In this document: in pieces, positions 27,546-35,912 of the stretch
Numbering within the stretch: the stretch's first letter is position 1
Layout of the letters: each line of letters opens with the position of its first letter
NCBI RefSeq assembly: GCF_025962655.1
Contig: NZ_JAGFPE010000001.1
Coordinates: forward strand, 186,001 to 250,000
Length of the DNA: 64,000 bases
Source of the DNA: Candidatus Symbiopectobacterium sp. NZEC151
GTDB lineage: Bacteria > Pseudomonadota > Gammaproteobacteria > Enterobacterales > Enterobacteriaceae
Direction of reading: 5' to 3'
Position numbers and translations under genes: made by a program
The notes under the pieces: model-generated
The model's input: the letters and a program-made list of their open reading frames with translations, nothing else
Database searches by the model: none
Told to the model about the DNA's origin: nothing

Positions 27546-28790
27546 ATGTCTGAGTCTTTACGGCCGGGCGTGCACCGTTTTACCCTTATCGCCATTCTCG
27601 GGATACTGTGCGCGTTTGACGCCATGTCCATCGACCTCTATTTGCCTGCATTCCCTGCGATCGCCCACGCCATTGGTGCCGATGCTGCTGGTATGCAAAC
27701 TTCGCTTTCGGTGTTTCTTATCGGGTTGGCGTTCGGGCAGATTCTCTATGGGCCGTTTACCGATCGCTACGGGCGAAAAGGACCGTTGCTGTTGGGTATC
27801 GTGCTGTTTCTGGCTGCATCGCTGTGTCTTTCTCATGCGACCTCATTGACCGAGTTTGTTTTCTTCCGCCTGTTGCAGGGCATTGGCGGTGCGGCAGGGT
27901 TGGTGATCCCGCGAGCCATCGTGGCCGATCTTTACGCCGAGCGTGAAGCGGCCAAGGTGTTTTCGCTATTGATGCAGGTGATGGCGATAGCGCCGATTGT
28001 GGCACCGCCGTTGGGCAACCTGTTGTCGGGCACGCTGGGTTGGCAGGCGATTTTCTGGGGACTGGGTATCGTCGGGGCAATCATGCTGTTTGCCACCTGG
28101 CGCTGGGTGCCAGAGAGTCTGCCGCGAAGTCAGCGCATGCAGGGCAATATTGGTGCGGCTTTTGTCGGTTATACCGCGCTGTTTCGCCAGCGCATCTATA
28201 TGGGATTCACCCTGTCCGGGGCGTTCACCATGGGCGGACTGTTTACCTATATTGGCGCATCGGCATTTATTTTTATCGATTATTTCCATCTCTCTCCCAC
28301 CCTCTACAGCACCCTGTTTGCCGCGAATGCGCTGGGCATGGTGGTGTGCGGGCAGATCAACATCTTTCTGCTTAACCGCTGGCGCGAGCAGCAGATTCTC
28401 GCCGTGGGATTAGGGATACATCTGGTCGGAACCTTGTTGCTGGTAGGGCTGTGGTTGAGCGGTGGCGCGACGTTGTGGCTGTTAACGGCGCTGCTGTTTA
28501 TGACCATGAGCAGCCTGAGCCTGGTGTTTGGCAACGGCGTGGCGGTCGCCATGGGATCGGCGGCGGGGCAGACCGGCGTGGCGTCGTCACTGCTGGGGGT
28601 GATGCAGTACCTGTTCGGCGGTGTGGTCGGCGTGCTGCTCGGCGTTTTACACGATGGCACGCTGTTGCCGCCGCTGCTCATGCTGGCCGTGTGTGCGCTG
28701 GCGGCGCTGCTGTGCTGGCGCGATGCGCATCGACAACAGGCGGGAAAACATGCCGCGTTGTCCTCCACCGCCTCTGAGATATCGCACTGA
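27546..28790 (+). CDS. Bcr/CflA family multidrug efflux MFS transporter
   Basis: Inner-membrane proton-driven exporter (414 aa) of the drug:H+ antiporter-1 group with 12 predicted hydrophobic segments. Typical signatures are DAMSIDLYLPAFPAI in helix 1, GPFTDRYGRKGPLL (motif A loop) and FRLLQGIGGAAGLVIPRAIV. The nearest named relatives are Bcr and the CflA/CmlA group; the substrate cannot be told from sequence. Its regulator is likely the divergent double TetR protein. Confidence 0.9.
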   Translation: MSESLRPGVHRFTLIAILGILCAFDAMSIDLYLPAFPAIAHAIGADAAGMQTSLSVFLIGLAFGQILYGPFTDRYGRKGPLLLGIVLFLAASLCLSHATSLTEFVFFRLLQGIGGAAGLVIPRAIVADLYAEREAAKVFSLLMQVMAIAPIVAPPLGNLLSGTLGWQAIFWGLGIVGAIMLFATWRWVPESLPRSQRMQGNIGAAFVGYTALFRQRIYMGFTLSGAFTMGGLFTYIGASAFIFIDYFHLSPTLYSTLFAANALGMVVCGQINIFLLNRWREQQILAVGLGIHLVGTLLLVGLWLSGGATLWLLTALLFMTMSSLSLVFGNGVAVAMGSAAGQTGVASSLLGVMQYLFGGVVGVLLGVLHDGTLLPPLLMLAVCALAALLCWRDAHRQQAGKHAALSSTASEISH

Positions 28791-28810
28791 TAGCTTGGTG
28801 AGCATAACAA

Positions 28811-28838
28811 CGCTATCGCCAGCGAACTGGCGATAGCG
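28811..28838. terminator. Bidirectional hairpin between convergent exporter and yghU-like genes
   Basis: Perfect 12-bp stem CGCTATCGCCAG / CTGGCGATAGCG with tetraloop CGAA, in the 60-base gap between the two convergent genes. The T-run is weak on both strands. Confidence 0.65.
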
Positions 28839-28850
28839 CCGGGAAGGGCA

Positions 28851-29681
28851 TTAATCCAGGTCGGATGCCTGATGGCGTTCTGCAACGCCATCGTTGCCAG
28901 TGCGGTTGACCTTACGGCCACGGATGGCTGCGGGGCGTGCCGCAATCTCATCAGCCCAACGTTTCACGTGGGTATAATCCTGTACGGATAAAAACTCGCT
29001 TGCGCCATACAAGGTGCCTTGCACCAGCCAGCCATACCAGGGCCAGGCGGCGATATCGGCGATGCTGTAGTCATCCCCCGCCAGATAACGGTTTTCAGCC
29101 AAACGGCGGTTTAATACGTCGAGCTGACGCTTGGTTTCCATCGCGTAACGGTTTATCGGGTACTCAAATTTTTCCGGCGCGTAGGCATAAAAATGGCCGA
29201 AACCGCCACCGACGAACGGTGCAGAGCCCATTTGCCAGAACAACCAGTTGAGGGCTTCGGTGCGCGTAGCCGCATCGTGTGGCAGCAGGGCACCAAATTT
29301 CTCTGCCAGATAGAGCAGGATCGAACCCGATTCAAACACCCGCACCGGTGTTTCACCGCTGCTGTCGAGCAGCGCCGGGATCTTGGAATTGGGGTTGACC
29401 TCAACGAAACCGCTGGAAAACTGATCGCCTTCGCCGATGCGAATCAGCCAGGCATCGTATTCGGCACCGGCATGTCCAAGCGCCAGCAGCTCTTCCAGCA
29501 TTACCGTGACCTTTACGCCGTTCGGGGTGCCCTGCGAATAGAGTTGCAGCGGGTGCTTGCCGACCGGCAGCGCCTTTTCGTGGGTTGGGCCGGAAACCGG
29601 ACGGTTGATATTGGCGAAAGCGCCGCCAGAGGGGGCTGGCTGCCATACGTTGGGCGGCACATAGGTCGAAGAACTGGCCAT
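28851..29681 (-). CDS. yghU: Glutathione S-transferase-like protein, YghU type (Nu class)
   Basis: Cytoplasmic Nu-class glutathione transferase homologue (276 aa) with disulfide reductase activity in E. coli YghU. The N-terminal extension before the thioredoxin fold (YVPPNVWQPAPSGGAFANIN) and the segment LQLYSQGTPNGVKVTVMLEE are typical of YghU; the glutathione site shows NPNSKIPAL and FESGSILLYLAEKFG. The start at 29681 follows GGAGG. No link with its neighbours is evident. Confidence 0.88.
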   Translation of the reverse strand: MASSSTYVPPNVWQPAPSGGAFANINRPVSGPTHEKALPVGKHPLQLYSQGTPNGVKVTVMLEELLALGHAGAEYDAWLIRIGEGDQFSSGFVEVNPNSKIPALLDSSGETPVRVFESGSILLYLAEKFGALLPHDAATRTEALNWLFWQMGSAPFVGGGFGHFYAYAPEKFEYPINRYAMETKRQLDVLNRRLAENRYLAGDDYSIADIAAWPWYGWLVQGTLYGASEFLSVQDYTHVKRWADEIAARPAAIRGRKVNRTGNDGVAERHQASDLD

Positions 29682-29853
29682 GAAAAACCTCCATTGATGG
29701 TTGACGTAGCGTGCAACAGCGCCTGAAACGCTGCTGCACACCCGAAAGGTAACGGTCCAGTTATAGCGCTGATGGGGGGTAAAGTCAGCACTGCGCCGAG
29801 AGTAAGCGCATTTTTCACCCCGAACTTCGCTAGCACCCCTTGCTGTGACGGTG

Positions 29854-30564
29854 TTATTTTCCTGCTTTAAAGCCGTCTTTTATCACGCGCTTTCCATCCA
29901 TAGAGAGGGATGCCGTGACATATTTATTGATACCGTTGCTGGTTAATAGCCCATCCATTCTGATCGACAATACGTGCTTGTCATTAAACGGGCCCGGTTC
30001 ATTTAGCGTTACGGAGTAAAGTGCGTGTTCGGAGAAATAGGTATCTAACCAGCTTTTTTTACCGTCAAGGAAAGGCTTGATGGCTGCGGCATCAACCTTG
30101 CTGAGCGCGATCAGGTAATCATCCAGTTTAAAGCTGTCGGCATTGCCCGTGACGGTGATTTTCACCGGAACCGGTGCTTTGAATTCGCCGGAAAAAGCAT
30201 CCATATCGAGGCTGAGCAGTTTTTTGCCATCCTGCGGATCCTGGTATTCTACCGAGCAGGTTTTCAATACGCCTTTCGGTGTCACAAAGGCAGGGCTACT
30301 GCTCAATGCTTCGCCGGTGCCAAAAAAGGATTTAACCGACGTCACTTTGGTCTCTTTGCCCAATATCTCGACCACGCGGCGCAAGCAGATATCAGGGCCA
30401 TCGGTTTGTAACGAATAACGATAATCGCTGGCAATGTCTCCACGCCGTTGTACCGGGGTTTTGGGTTTTTCCGCAGGAGCGGCAGCTGTCTGTTGTGTGG
30501 ATTGATCGCAACCCACCAATAAGGTGGTGAATATCAGTGAAGCAAGCAGTGTTTTCGATTTCAT
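29854..30564 (-). CDS. Putative lipoprotein of unknown function
   Basis: 236-aa protein with a lipoprotein signal peptide: MKSKTLLASLIFTTLLVGC, with lipobox LVGC and mature Cys at residue 19. A short Ala/Pro/Lys-rich linker follows, then a mixed alpha/beta domain with Cys60 and a Cys near residue 102 that could form a disulfide in the periplasm. I do not recognise the domain. Residue 20 is Asp (CDQ), which in E. coli would favour retention in the inner membrane. Monocistronic. Confidence 0.75.
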   Translation of the reverse strand: MKSKTLLASLIFTTLLVGCDQSTQQTAAAPAEKPKTPVQRRGDIASDYRYSLQTDGPDICLRRVVEILGKETKVTSVKSFFGTGEALSSSPAFVTPKGVLKTCSVEYQDPQDGKKLLSLDMDAFSGEFKAPVPVKITVTGNADSFKLDDYLIALSKVDAAAIKPFLDGKKSWLDTYFSEHALYSVTLNEPGPFNDKHVLSIRMDGLLTSNGINKYVTASLSMDGKRVIKDGFKAGK

Positions 30565-31010
30565 CAGGTTCCTTCCTGCATTAAGAGTGACGCAGAAACC
30601 GAACGTCGGTTTATCACAAAATTAGCGCTACACGCTATTGCGCCAGCGACCTATTCCTTTAGCCACGCCGGTTTCTATCAATATCGCGGGGATTGTAGTA
30701 AAAGCTATTATAAATCTCTAGTATTTTCAGGTGACTAGGTGATTTTTCTCTTTTTTAATAATGGATGTGTCCCATAAAAGAAATTTTTATTCCAATAAAG
30801 AATAAAATCAACGTCGGGAATGGTTTATTTGCCGTTAACCTTGTGCGGTATTTTTTTGCTTTATATTTACCGCGTTAATTAATTATTTTCATCTGTAGGG
30901 TTGTGTTATTTTTGAAGTTGTATTTTTCATGAATCTTTTGTATTGTCGGAAGCGCATGAGGTCGTTTGAAAGGGTTCAAACGCACGCTGTACCCATAAAG
31001 GGGGATAAAC
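30565..31010. promoter_or_regulatory. AT-rich intergenic region with leader hairpin before the DUF1971 operon
   Basis: 446 AT-rich bases separate the lipoprotein gene and the rightward small operon. Close to the operon start lies a perfect inverted repeat CGTTTGAA-AGGG-TTCAAACG (30963-30982), followed by AAGGGGG as ribosome-binding site. No confident promoter hexamers were identified. Confidence 0.5.
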
Positions 31011-31364
31011 ATGCTACCTATTCCGCAGCAATGTATTCATACGCGGTCCACGCCTTTTTGGAATAAAGACACCGCGCCTGCCGGCATTTTTAAACGCCAT
31101 CTGGATGCGGGCACCCAGCCCGGCGTTTACCCGCGGTTATCGGTGATACGCGGTGCCGTAAAGTATCTGGGTTTTGCCGATGCAACCACACCCGAACCTG
31201 AGCGTGAATTGCTGATTACTGCCGGACACTTTGGTGTATTTCCGCCAGAGAAATGGCACTGCATCGAAGTCATGACGGAAGATACCTATTTTAATATCGA
31301 ATTTTTCGTTGAGCCCGACGTATTAAAATCTGCACCAGCAATGGTCAGTAACATCAAGGAATAA
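31011..31364 (+). CDS. DUF1971-like cupin-fold protein (first of a pair)
   Basis: 117-aa protein resembling the DUF1971 family, the small beta-barrel domain found alone or fused to the N-terminus of some TehB-type methyltransferases. Family-like features: STPFWNKDTAPAGIFKRH, GVYPRLSVIRGAVKYLGF, then PPEKWHCIEV and FNIEFFVEPD. It shares this layout with the next gene, so the two are paralogues. RBS AAGGGGG precedes the ATG. Function unknown; ligand or metal binding is only suggested by the fold. Confidence 0.7.
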   Translation: MLPIPQQCIHTRSTPFWNKDTAPAGIFKRHLDAGTQPGVYPRLSVIRGAVKYLGFADATTPEPERELLITAGHFGVFPPEKWHCIEVMTEDTYFNIEFFVEPDVLKSAPAMVSNIKE

Positions 31365-31366
31365 TC

Positions 31367-31726
31367 ATGATATTGATTCCTGAAAATTATATTCATAAAT
31401 ATGCCACGACGTTCTGGAGCAATACCACATTGCCAGAGCCGGTTTGCGGTATATATGCGAATAAGCCGGGCGTTTACGGACGTGTGTCGGTCATGCAGGG
31501 CGCAGTCAGCTATCAAGCGTTCTCTGCGGCGGATGCGCCGACGCCTGACAGCGAAACGCGCATTGAAGCGGGGGCATTCTTGGCAACGGCACCGTCGCAG
31601 TTTCAGCGTATCGCGCCGTTGACCGAAGATACCTATTTTATGATTGATTTCTTCGCCGATCCTGAGGTGAAGCTGCAAGGGTTTGGGTTGAAAAAAGTGT
31701 TGAACGCAGAGCGAGGTGTAGAATGA
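31367..31726 (+). CDS. DUF1971-like cupin-fold protein (second of a pair)
   Basis: 119-aa paralogue of the preceding gene, 2 bases after its stop. It keeps the same pattern: TTFWSNTTLPEPVCGIYA, PGVYGRVSVMQGAVSYQAF, PSQFQRIAPLTEDTYFMIDF. The pair has diverged widely, which suggests different partners or a heteromer. The next gene overlaps its end by ATGA, so translation is coupled. Function unknown. Confidence 0.7.
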   Translation: MILIPENYIHKYATTFWSNTTLPEPVCGIYANKPGVYGRVSVMQGAVSYQAFSAADAPTPDSETRIEAGAFLATAPSQFQRIAPLTEDTYFMIDFFADPEVKLQGFGLKKVLNAERGVE

Positions 31727-31905
31727 GCAAGATAACGTACACGGTGACAGTCACCAACAACAGCAACGGCGTGTCAGCCGATTATGAGACTGAAACCCCC
31801 ATTACCTTATTAGCGCCGGACGTGGCGGCTGAAGTGATCAGGGAGTTGATTAATACCGTGCGCGCGTATGACACGGAAGATGAACATAACGTCTGCGGCT
31901 GGTAG
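31723..31905 (+). CDS. Small protein of unknown function (60 aa) in DUF1971 operon
   Basis: 60-residue protein: a predicted beta part (ITYTVTVTNNSNGVSADYET), then a helix (PDVAAEVIRELINTVRAYD), then an acidic tail ending in HNVCGW. The ATG overlaps the upstream stop, which argues that it is real. No signal peptide. I recognise no family. It could be a partner or substrate of the two DUF1971-like proteins. Confidence 0.6.
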   Translation: MSKITYTVTVTNNSNGVSADYETETPITLLAPDVAAEVIRELINTVRAYDTEDEHNVCGW

Positions 31906-31957
31906 TCAACAGGAAGTAGCAGACGCCGATTGACGTCTGCTTGATATCGCTATCCCG

Positions 31958-32767
31958 TCAGGCCAATGGCCTCAAACCGAACATCTGCCGGGCATCCTCC
32001 GGCGTCGCGACCTCGAAACCGATATTTTTGATGATGGTGCTCATGCGCTCAATCAATATCGCGTTGTGCTCCACTTTCTGCGTGGGCGACAGGTAGGCGC
32101 TGTCTTCAAACCCGACTCTGACCATACAGGCACCCAGACCCAACGCCGCCGTTAATATCGAAAAATCATCCCGGCGTCCGTAGTGGGTGATGCTCCACAG
32201 CGCATCGCGTGGGATGTATTGGCTAAACAGCGCCAGCGTGGCGGGCGTTGCCGGGCAGCCACCTTTATGGCCTAACACCATGGCATAGATAACCGGCGTC
32301 GGCAGCGGCATTTCCTGCGCGATAAGCTGCATGTTATGGATCATGCCCAGCTCGAACACTTCAATTTCCGGCACAATGCCGGTCTGCACACAGCGCTCGG
32401 TGACGTACTTGATCTCCGGCATCGGATTGCGATACACCACATCACCCAGATTCACGGAACCGGCATTCAGCGACGACATCTCCACCAGCGGGCAGTCCAG
32501 CGGTGAGCAGCGCTCTTCGATGGTCATAGCCGAAACGCCGCCCGTTGAGCCCTGAATAACCATATCGGTGTGTTGGCGGATCAAACGCAGCGTTTCCTGA
32601 AATTGCGTTGGATCGCGCGTCAATTGCCCATTACGCTCGCGCACGTGCAGGTGCACCATCGCTGCACCGGCATGGTAGGATTCGATCGCTTCTCTGGCGA
32701 CATCTTCCGGATTGGCGGATGTGGTGTCTCCCGCCACCGGCGCGACGGAAATAACAATTTTTCTCAT
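31958..32767 (-). CDS. Beta-keto acid cleavage enzyme family protein (BKACE, DUF849)
   Basis: 269-aa TIM-barrel, metal-dependent enzyme of the BKACE family, which condenses a beta-keto acid with acetyl-CoA to give acetoacetate and a CoA ester (Kce on 3-keto-5-aminohexanoate is the prototype). Metal site VHLHVRERNGQLTRDP; other family signatures VEMSSLNAGSVNLGD and GHKGGCPATP. The start at 32767 gives MRKIVISVAPVAGD. Last gene of a leftward operon behind a TRAP transporter; the actual keto acid is unknown. Confidence 0.87.
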   Translation of the reverse strand: MRKIVISVAPVAGDTTSANPEDVAREAIESYHAGAAMVHLHVRERNGQLTRDPTQFQETLRLIRQHTDMVIQGSTGGVSAMTIEERCSPLDCPLVEMSSLNAGSVNLGDVVYRNPMPEIKYVTERCVQTGIVPEIEVFELGMIHNMQLIAQEMPLPTPVIYAMVLGHKGGCPATPATLALFSQYIPRDALWSITHYGRRDDFSILTAALGLGACMVRVGFEDSAYLSPTQKVEHNAILIERMSTIIKNIGFEVATPEDARQMFGLRPLA

Positions 32768-32783
32768 ACCTTTGCCTCTGCGG

Positions 32784-33446
32784 TTAGTTCTGCGCATCCA
32801 GGCGCTGTTTCAACAACTGAATCCCGCGCTCTGGCGAGGTCAGCACCGGTACCGGCAGTTCACCCACTGACGCCAATACGCGCGACATTGACGCCTGAGC
32901 CAGCACGATGGCATCACAGTTTTTCCCGAGCGCTTCGTGAATACCCGCCGCCACGATGGCATCGTGTTTATTCAGTTCACCGGCCAGAAACGCGGTGAAC
33001 GCGTCGGCCATCAACTGCGAGTGAATCACCGTCTGTTTACCAAGCTCGGCCGCTTTGCGTTGAATCAGCTCGAGTGTGGGTGCCAGGGTCGTGCCAACCG
33101 TCGCCAGTACGGCAATGGTGTCGTAACGTTCAACCGCCTCCAACGCCATGGCTTCATCAATACGCATCACCGGGATCGGGCTGATAAACTGGCAACGCTC
33201 CACGCTTGCACCAATCGAGGAGCAGGCGGTAAAGAAGATGTCGCAGCCAGCCAGATTCGCGCTGGTGACATAGGCGGCAATGCGCGCATTGATGGCGGGT
33301 GTGACGCCGCCTTGTGCCATGACATCGGCAATCATGGAATCTTCCACGATGTGCATCAGTGTGACGTCCGGCATGATGCGTTTTGCCAGCTCATCCACCA
33401 TGGCGAGCGTCCCTTTACTGGTGTGAAATATGGCCGCTTTTTTCAT
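32784..33446 (-). CDS. Asp/Glu/hydantoin racemase-superfamily protein with one catalytic Cys
   Basis: 220-aa member of the Asp/Glu racemase superfamily (racemases, maleate isomerase, arylmalonate decarboxylase). The first catalytic region is intact, FFTACSSIGASVE with Cys75. The region where racemases carry the second Cys reads VLAQASM (181-187), without Cys. A two-base racemisation mechanism is therefore unlikely; a decarboxylase or isomerase role is possible. The start at 33446 gives MKKAAIFHTSKGTLAMVDEL. Within the TRAP/BKACE operon. Confidence 0.8.
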   Translation of the reverse strand: MKKAAIFHTSKGTLAMVDELAKRIMPDVTLMHIVEDSMIADVMAQGGVTPAINARIAAYVTSANLAGCDIFFTACSSIGASVERCQFISPIPVMRIDEAMALEAVERYDTIAVLATVGTTLAPTLELIQRKAAELGKQTVIHSQLMADAFTAFLAGELNKHDAIVAAGIHEALGKNCDAIVLAQASMSRVLASVGELPVPVLTSPERGIQLLKQRLDAQN

Positions 33447-33459
33447 TGTTAACCCCTTA

Positions 33460-33867
33460 TTATTCTGAGATCGCGGAAACGATAAGTTCAGCTGCTTCGA
33501 CATCTTCCGCAACGCTGATGCCACCCACGGCGACGGCGCCAATCACAGCCTGACCGCGCAGTACCGGGATGCCGCCGGGCAGCGGTGAAAAGTTGTCGTC
33601 AGCAAAATAGGAGAGCGAGAGATTTTCTTTTTGCAGCCGCTCCAGCAATTTTGCAGTGGGAATACCAAACTGTGCGGCGGTATAGGCTTTGCGCTGTGTC
33701 AGCGTTGCCGTGAAGGCCTTGGTGCCATCCATGCGGGCATAGGCCAGCAGTACGCCGCTGCGATCGCATACCGCGACCGTCAACGGACGACCCGCGTAGT
33801 TGTCTTGTGACAGCGCCAGTGCGACATTAACGGCGCGCTGCGCGTGTTCAAACGTCAGATTTTCCAT
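33460..33867 (-). CDS. GlcG/HbpS-like (DUF336) protein
   Basis: 135-aa protein of the GlcG/HbpS family. Family features: PLTVAVCDRSGVLLAYARMDG, RKAYTAAQFG and PGGIPVLRGQAVIGAVAVGG. Members occur in glycolate and other organic-acid operons, and some bind haem or corrinoid compounds. No signal peptide, so probably cytoplasmic. It lies 13 bases before the racemase-like gene. Its role here is unknown. Confidence 0.85.
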   Translation of the reverse strand: MENLTFEHAQRAVNVALALSQDNYAGRPLTVAVCDRSGVLLAYARMDGTKAFTATLTQRKAYTAAQFGIPTAKLLERLQKENLSLSYFADDNFSPLPGGIPVLRGQAVIGAVAVGGISVAEDVEAAELIVSAISE

Positions 33868-33921
33868 GCTATTTCCTTATCCGCTGTCAACAGCCGGATG
33901 TAATGGTGTTAGCGGCTGCCG

Positions 33922-35793
33922 TTATAAGAACCCAATGGAAATCCACGGGAACATGGCAACAATAATCAGCCCGACCGTAGCTGCGCCCAGATAAGCCCAG
34001 ATGTAAGGCAGCGGCTCATTGGGATCGGTTTTACTGACCGCACAGCAGCCGTAATAGCCGACGCCAAACGGCGGTGCGAACAGCCCGATGCCCATTGCCA
34101 GCACCACGACCATGGCGTAATGCACTTCGTGAACGCCCAAATCGCGTGCAATCGGGAACAGCAACGGCCCGAACAGCACAATGGAGGGAATGCCTTCCAG
34201 CACGCTGCCCAGAATGATGAACGCCACCACCGAGATAGCCACGAAGGTCATGCCGCCGCCCAGTGAGGCCATCAGTGTAGCCAGATCTTTGGAGAAGCCG
34301 GATTGCGTTAAGCCCCACGCCATGGCCGTTGCCGCACCGATGATAAAAATGATGGCACCCGACAGTGATGCGGTATCAATCAGCATCGACCAGGCGCGTT
34401 TCATATCAAAATGGCGGTAATACACGGCCCCAACCAGTGCGGTATAGGCCACGCCAATGGTAGACACTTCGGTTGCGGTAGCGACGCCTTCGATGACCGC
34501 GGCGCGGATGATGAACGGCAGGATCAGCGCGGGCAGCGCGATGACAAACAGCTTGGCGATCTCTTTTCTCTTATAGCGTTTGACCTGGCTTAAGTCTTCG
34601 CCCCGATTACGCCACCAGATAACCAGACACAGCATGGCACCGAGTACGGCAGAAGGCAGCAGCCCGCCGACAAACAGCGCGGCGATGGATACCCCGGTGA
34701 CGGAGCCGATGGTGATCAGCACGATGCTGGGTGGAACCGTTTCTGTTTGCGCACCGGTGACGGAGAGCAGGGCGACCAAATCCCCGCGCTTGGCACCGCG
34801 TGAGGTCATTTCCGGCAGCAGCACCGGCGCAATCGCTGCCTGATCGGCGGTTTTAGAACCGGAGATACCAGACACCAGATACATGGCACCGACCAGCACA
34901 TAGGAGAGCCCGCCGCGCACGTGGCCGAGCAGACTGGAAAGGCACTGCACCATGGCTTTTGCCATGCCGGTCATCTCGATCAACCCACCGAGGAACACGA
35001 ACAGCGGCACCGCCAGCAGCATCATGTGCGACATGCCTTCTTCCAACCGACCGACCATGGTGGGCATCGGGGTCCGCGTGGTCAATGCCAGATAACCGAA
35101 GGTCGCCAGGGCAAATGAGAACGCGATAGGCACACCGGACAGCACGCCGATGGCGACAATCACCACAAAGAACAGGATCAGGTTCAGCTTGCCGAGCGGC
35201 ATCAGAATCGAGCCGGAGAAGGAGAAGGCCACCACTGCGATCGCCACGACCAGCAAGCCGAGATAGGTTGCCTGTGAACGCGGTGCGGACAACATCAGAC
35301 GCAGTAGCATGGTGATCAGCATCAGCGTGATGCCAACCGGGATCGACGCAGCGCGCCAGAATACGCTGATCTCCAGCGCTGGCGTCACCACGATCAACTC
35401 TTCCAGCGCGTATTCCCAAGCGGGTTCGAAAATCAGAATCAGGAAGGCCAATGACACGCCCATCGCCAGGGCTTCAACAAAGGCGCGTTTCCCCTCGGAC
35501 AAATGTGACACCAGTGCCGTCATGCGCATGTGCTGTCCACGTCGCAGTGCAATGACCGCGCCCAGCATGGTCAGCCAGACGAAGCCAATGGTTGCCACTT
35601 CGTCGGACCAGACCAGCGGTGCGTGAAACACGTAGCGGGAGATAACGCCGGAGAGCAGGACGATAATTTCCGCCAGCACCAGAAGCCCCGCCAGTGCCTC
35701 GATGCCACGGCCCATATAGTCATAAAAAATTTCCAGACCAGTGGCCAGTCTCCCCGGTGGCAGGAGCGGCTTGATGTGATGTGAAACTTCCAT
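33922..35793 (-). CDS. TRAP transporter fused small/large permease (DctQM)
   Basis: 623-aa inner-membrane protein: residues about 1-170 form the four-helix DctQ part (PLVWSDEVATIGFVWLTMLG, typical Q signature) and the rest the DctM part with about 12 helices (LEEGMSHMMLLAVPLFVFLG, and GIGLFAPPFGVGYYG near the end). It imports organic acids with Na+ using the periplasmic receptor encoded just upstream. Q-M fusions are common in TRAP systems. The substrate is unknown; the context suggests a hydroxy or keto acid. Confidence 0.92.
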   Translation of the reverse strand: MEVSHHIKPLLPPGRLATGLEIFYDYMGRGIEALAGLLVLAEIIVLLSGVISRYVFHAPLVWSDEVATIGFVWLTMLGAVIALRRGQHMRMTALVSHLSEGKRAFVEALAMGVSLAFLILIFEPAWEYALEELIVVTPALEISVFWRAASIPVGITLMLITMLLRLMLSAPRSQATYLGLLVVAIAVVAFSFSGSILMPLGKLNLILFFVVIVAIGVLSGVPIAFSFALATFGYLALTTRTPMPTMVGRLEEGMSHMMLLAVPLFVFLGGLIEMTGMAKAMVQCLSSLLGHVRGGLSYVLVGAMYLVSGISGSKTADQAAIAPVLLPEMTSRGAKRGDLVALLSVTGAQTETVPPSIVLITIGSVTGVSIAALFVGGLLPSAVLGAMLCLVIWWRNRGEDLSQVKRYKRKEIAKLFVIALPALILPFIIRAAVIEGVATATEVSTIGVAYTALVGAVYYRHFDMKRAWSMLIDTASLSGAIIFIIGAATAMAWGLTQSGFSKDLATLMASLGGGMTFVAISVVAFIILGSVLEGIPSIVLFGPLLFPIARDLGVHEVHYAMVVVLAMGIGLFAPPFGVGYYGCCAVSKTDPNEPLPYIWAYLGAATVGLIIVAMFPWISIGFL

Positions 35794-35912
35794 TCGCTTT
35801 ACTCTTGTGAATGTTTGATAAACAGGATCGTTCCTAACAGGCCGTGACCTTAACGGTTCGCCACGGTGCCAGGAGCGTTTACCTTGGAACGTGGCAACCG
35901 CGCGGAACGCCT

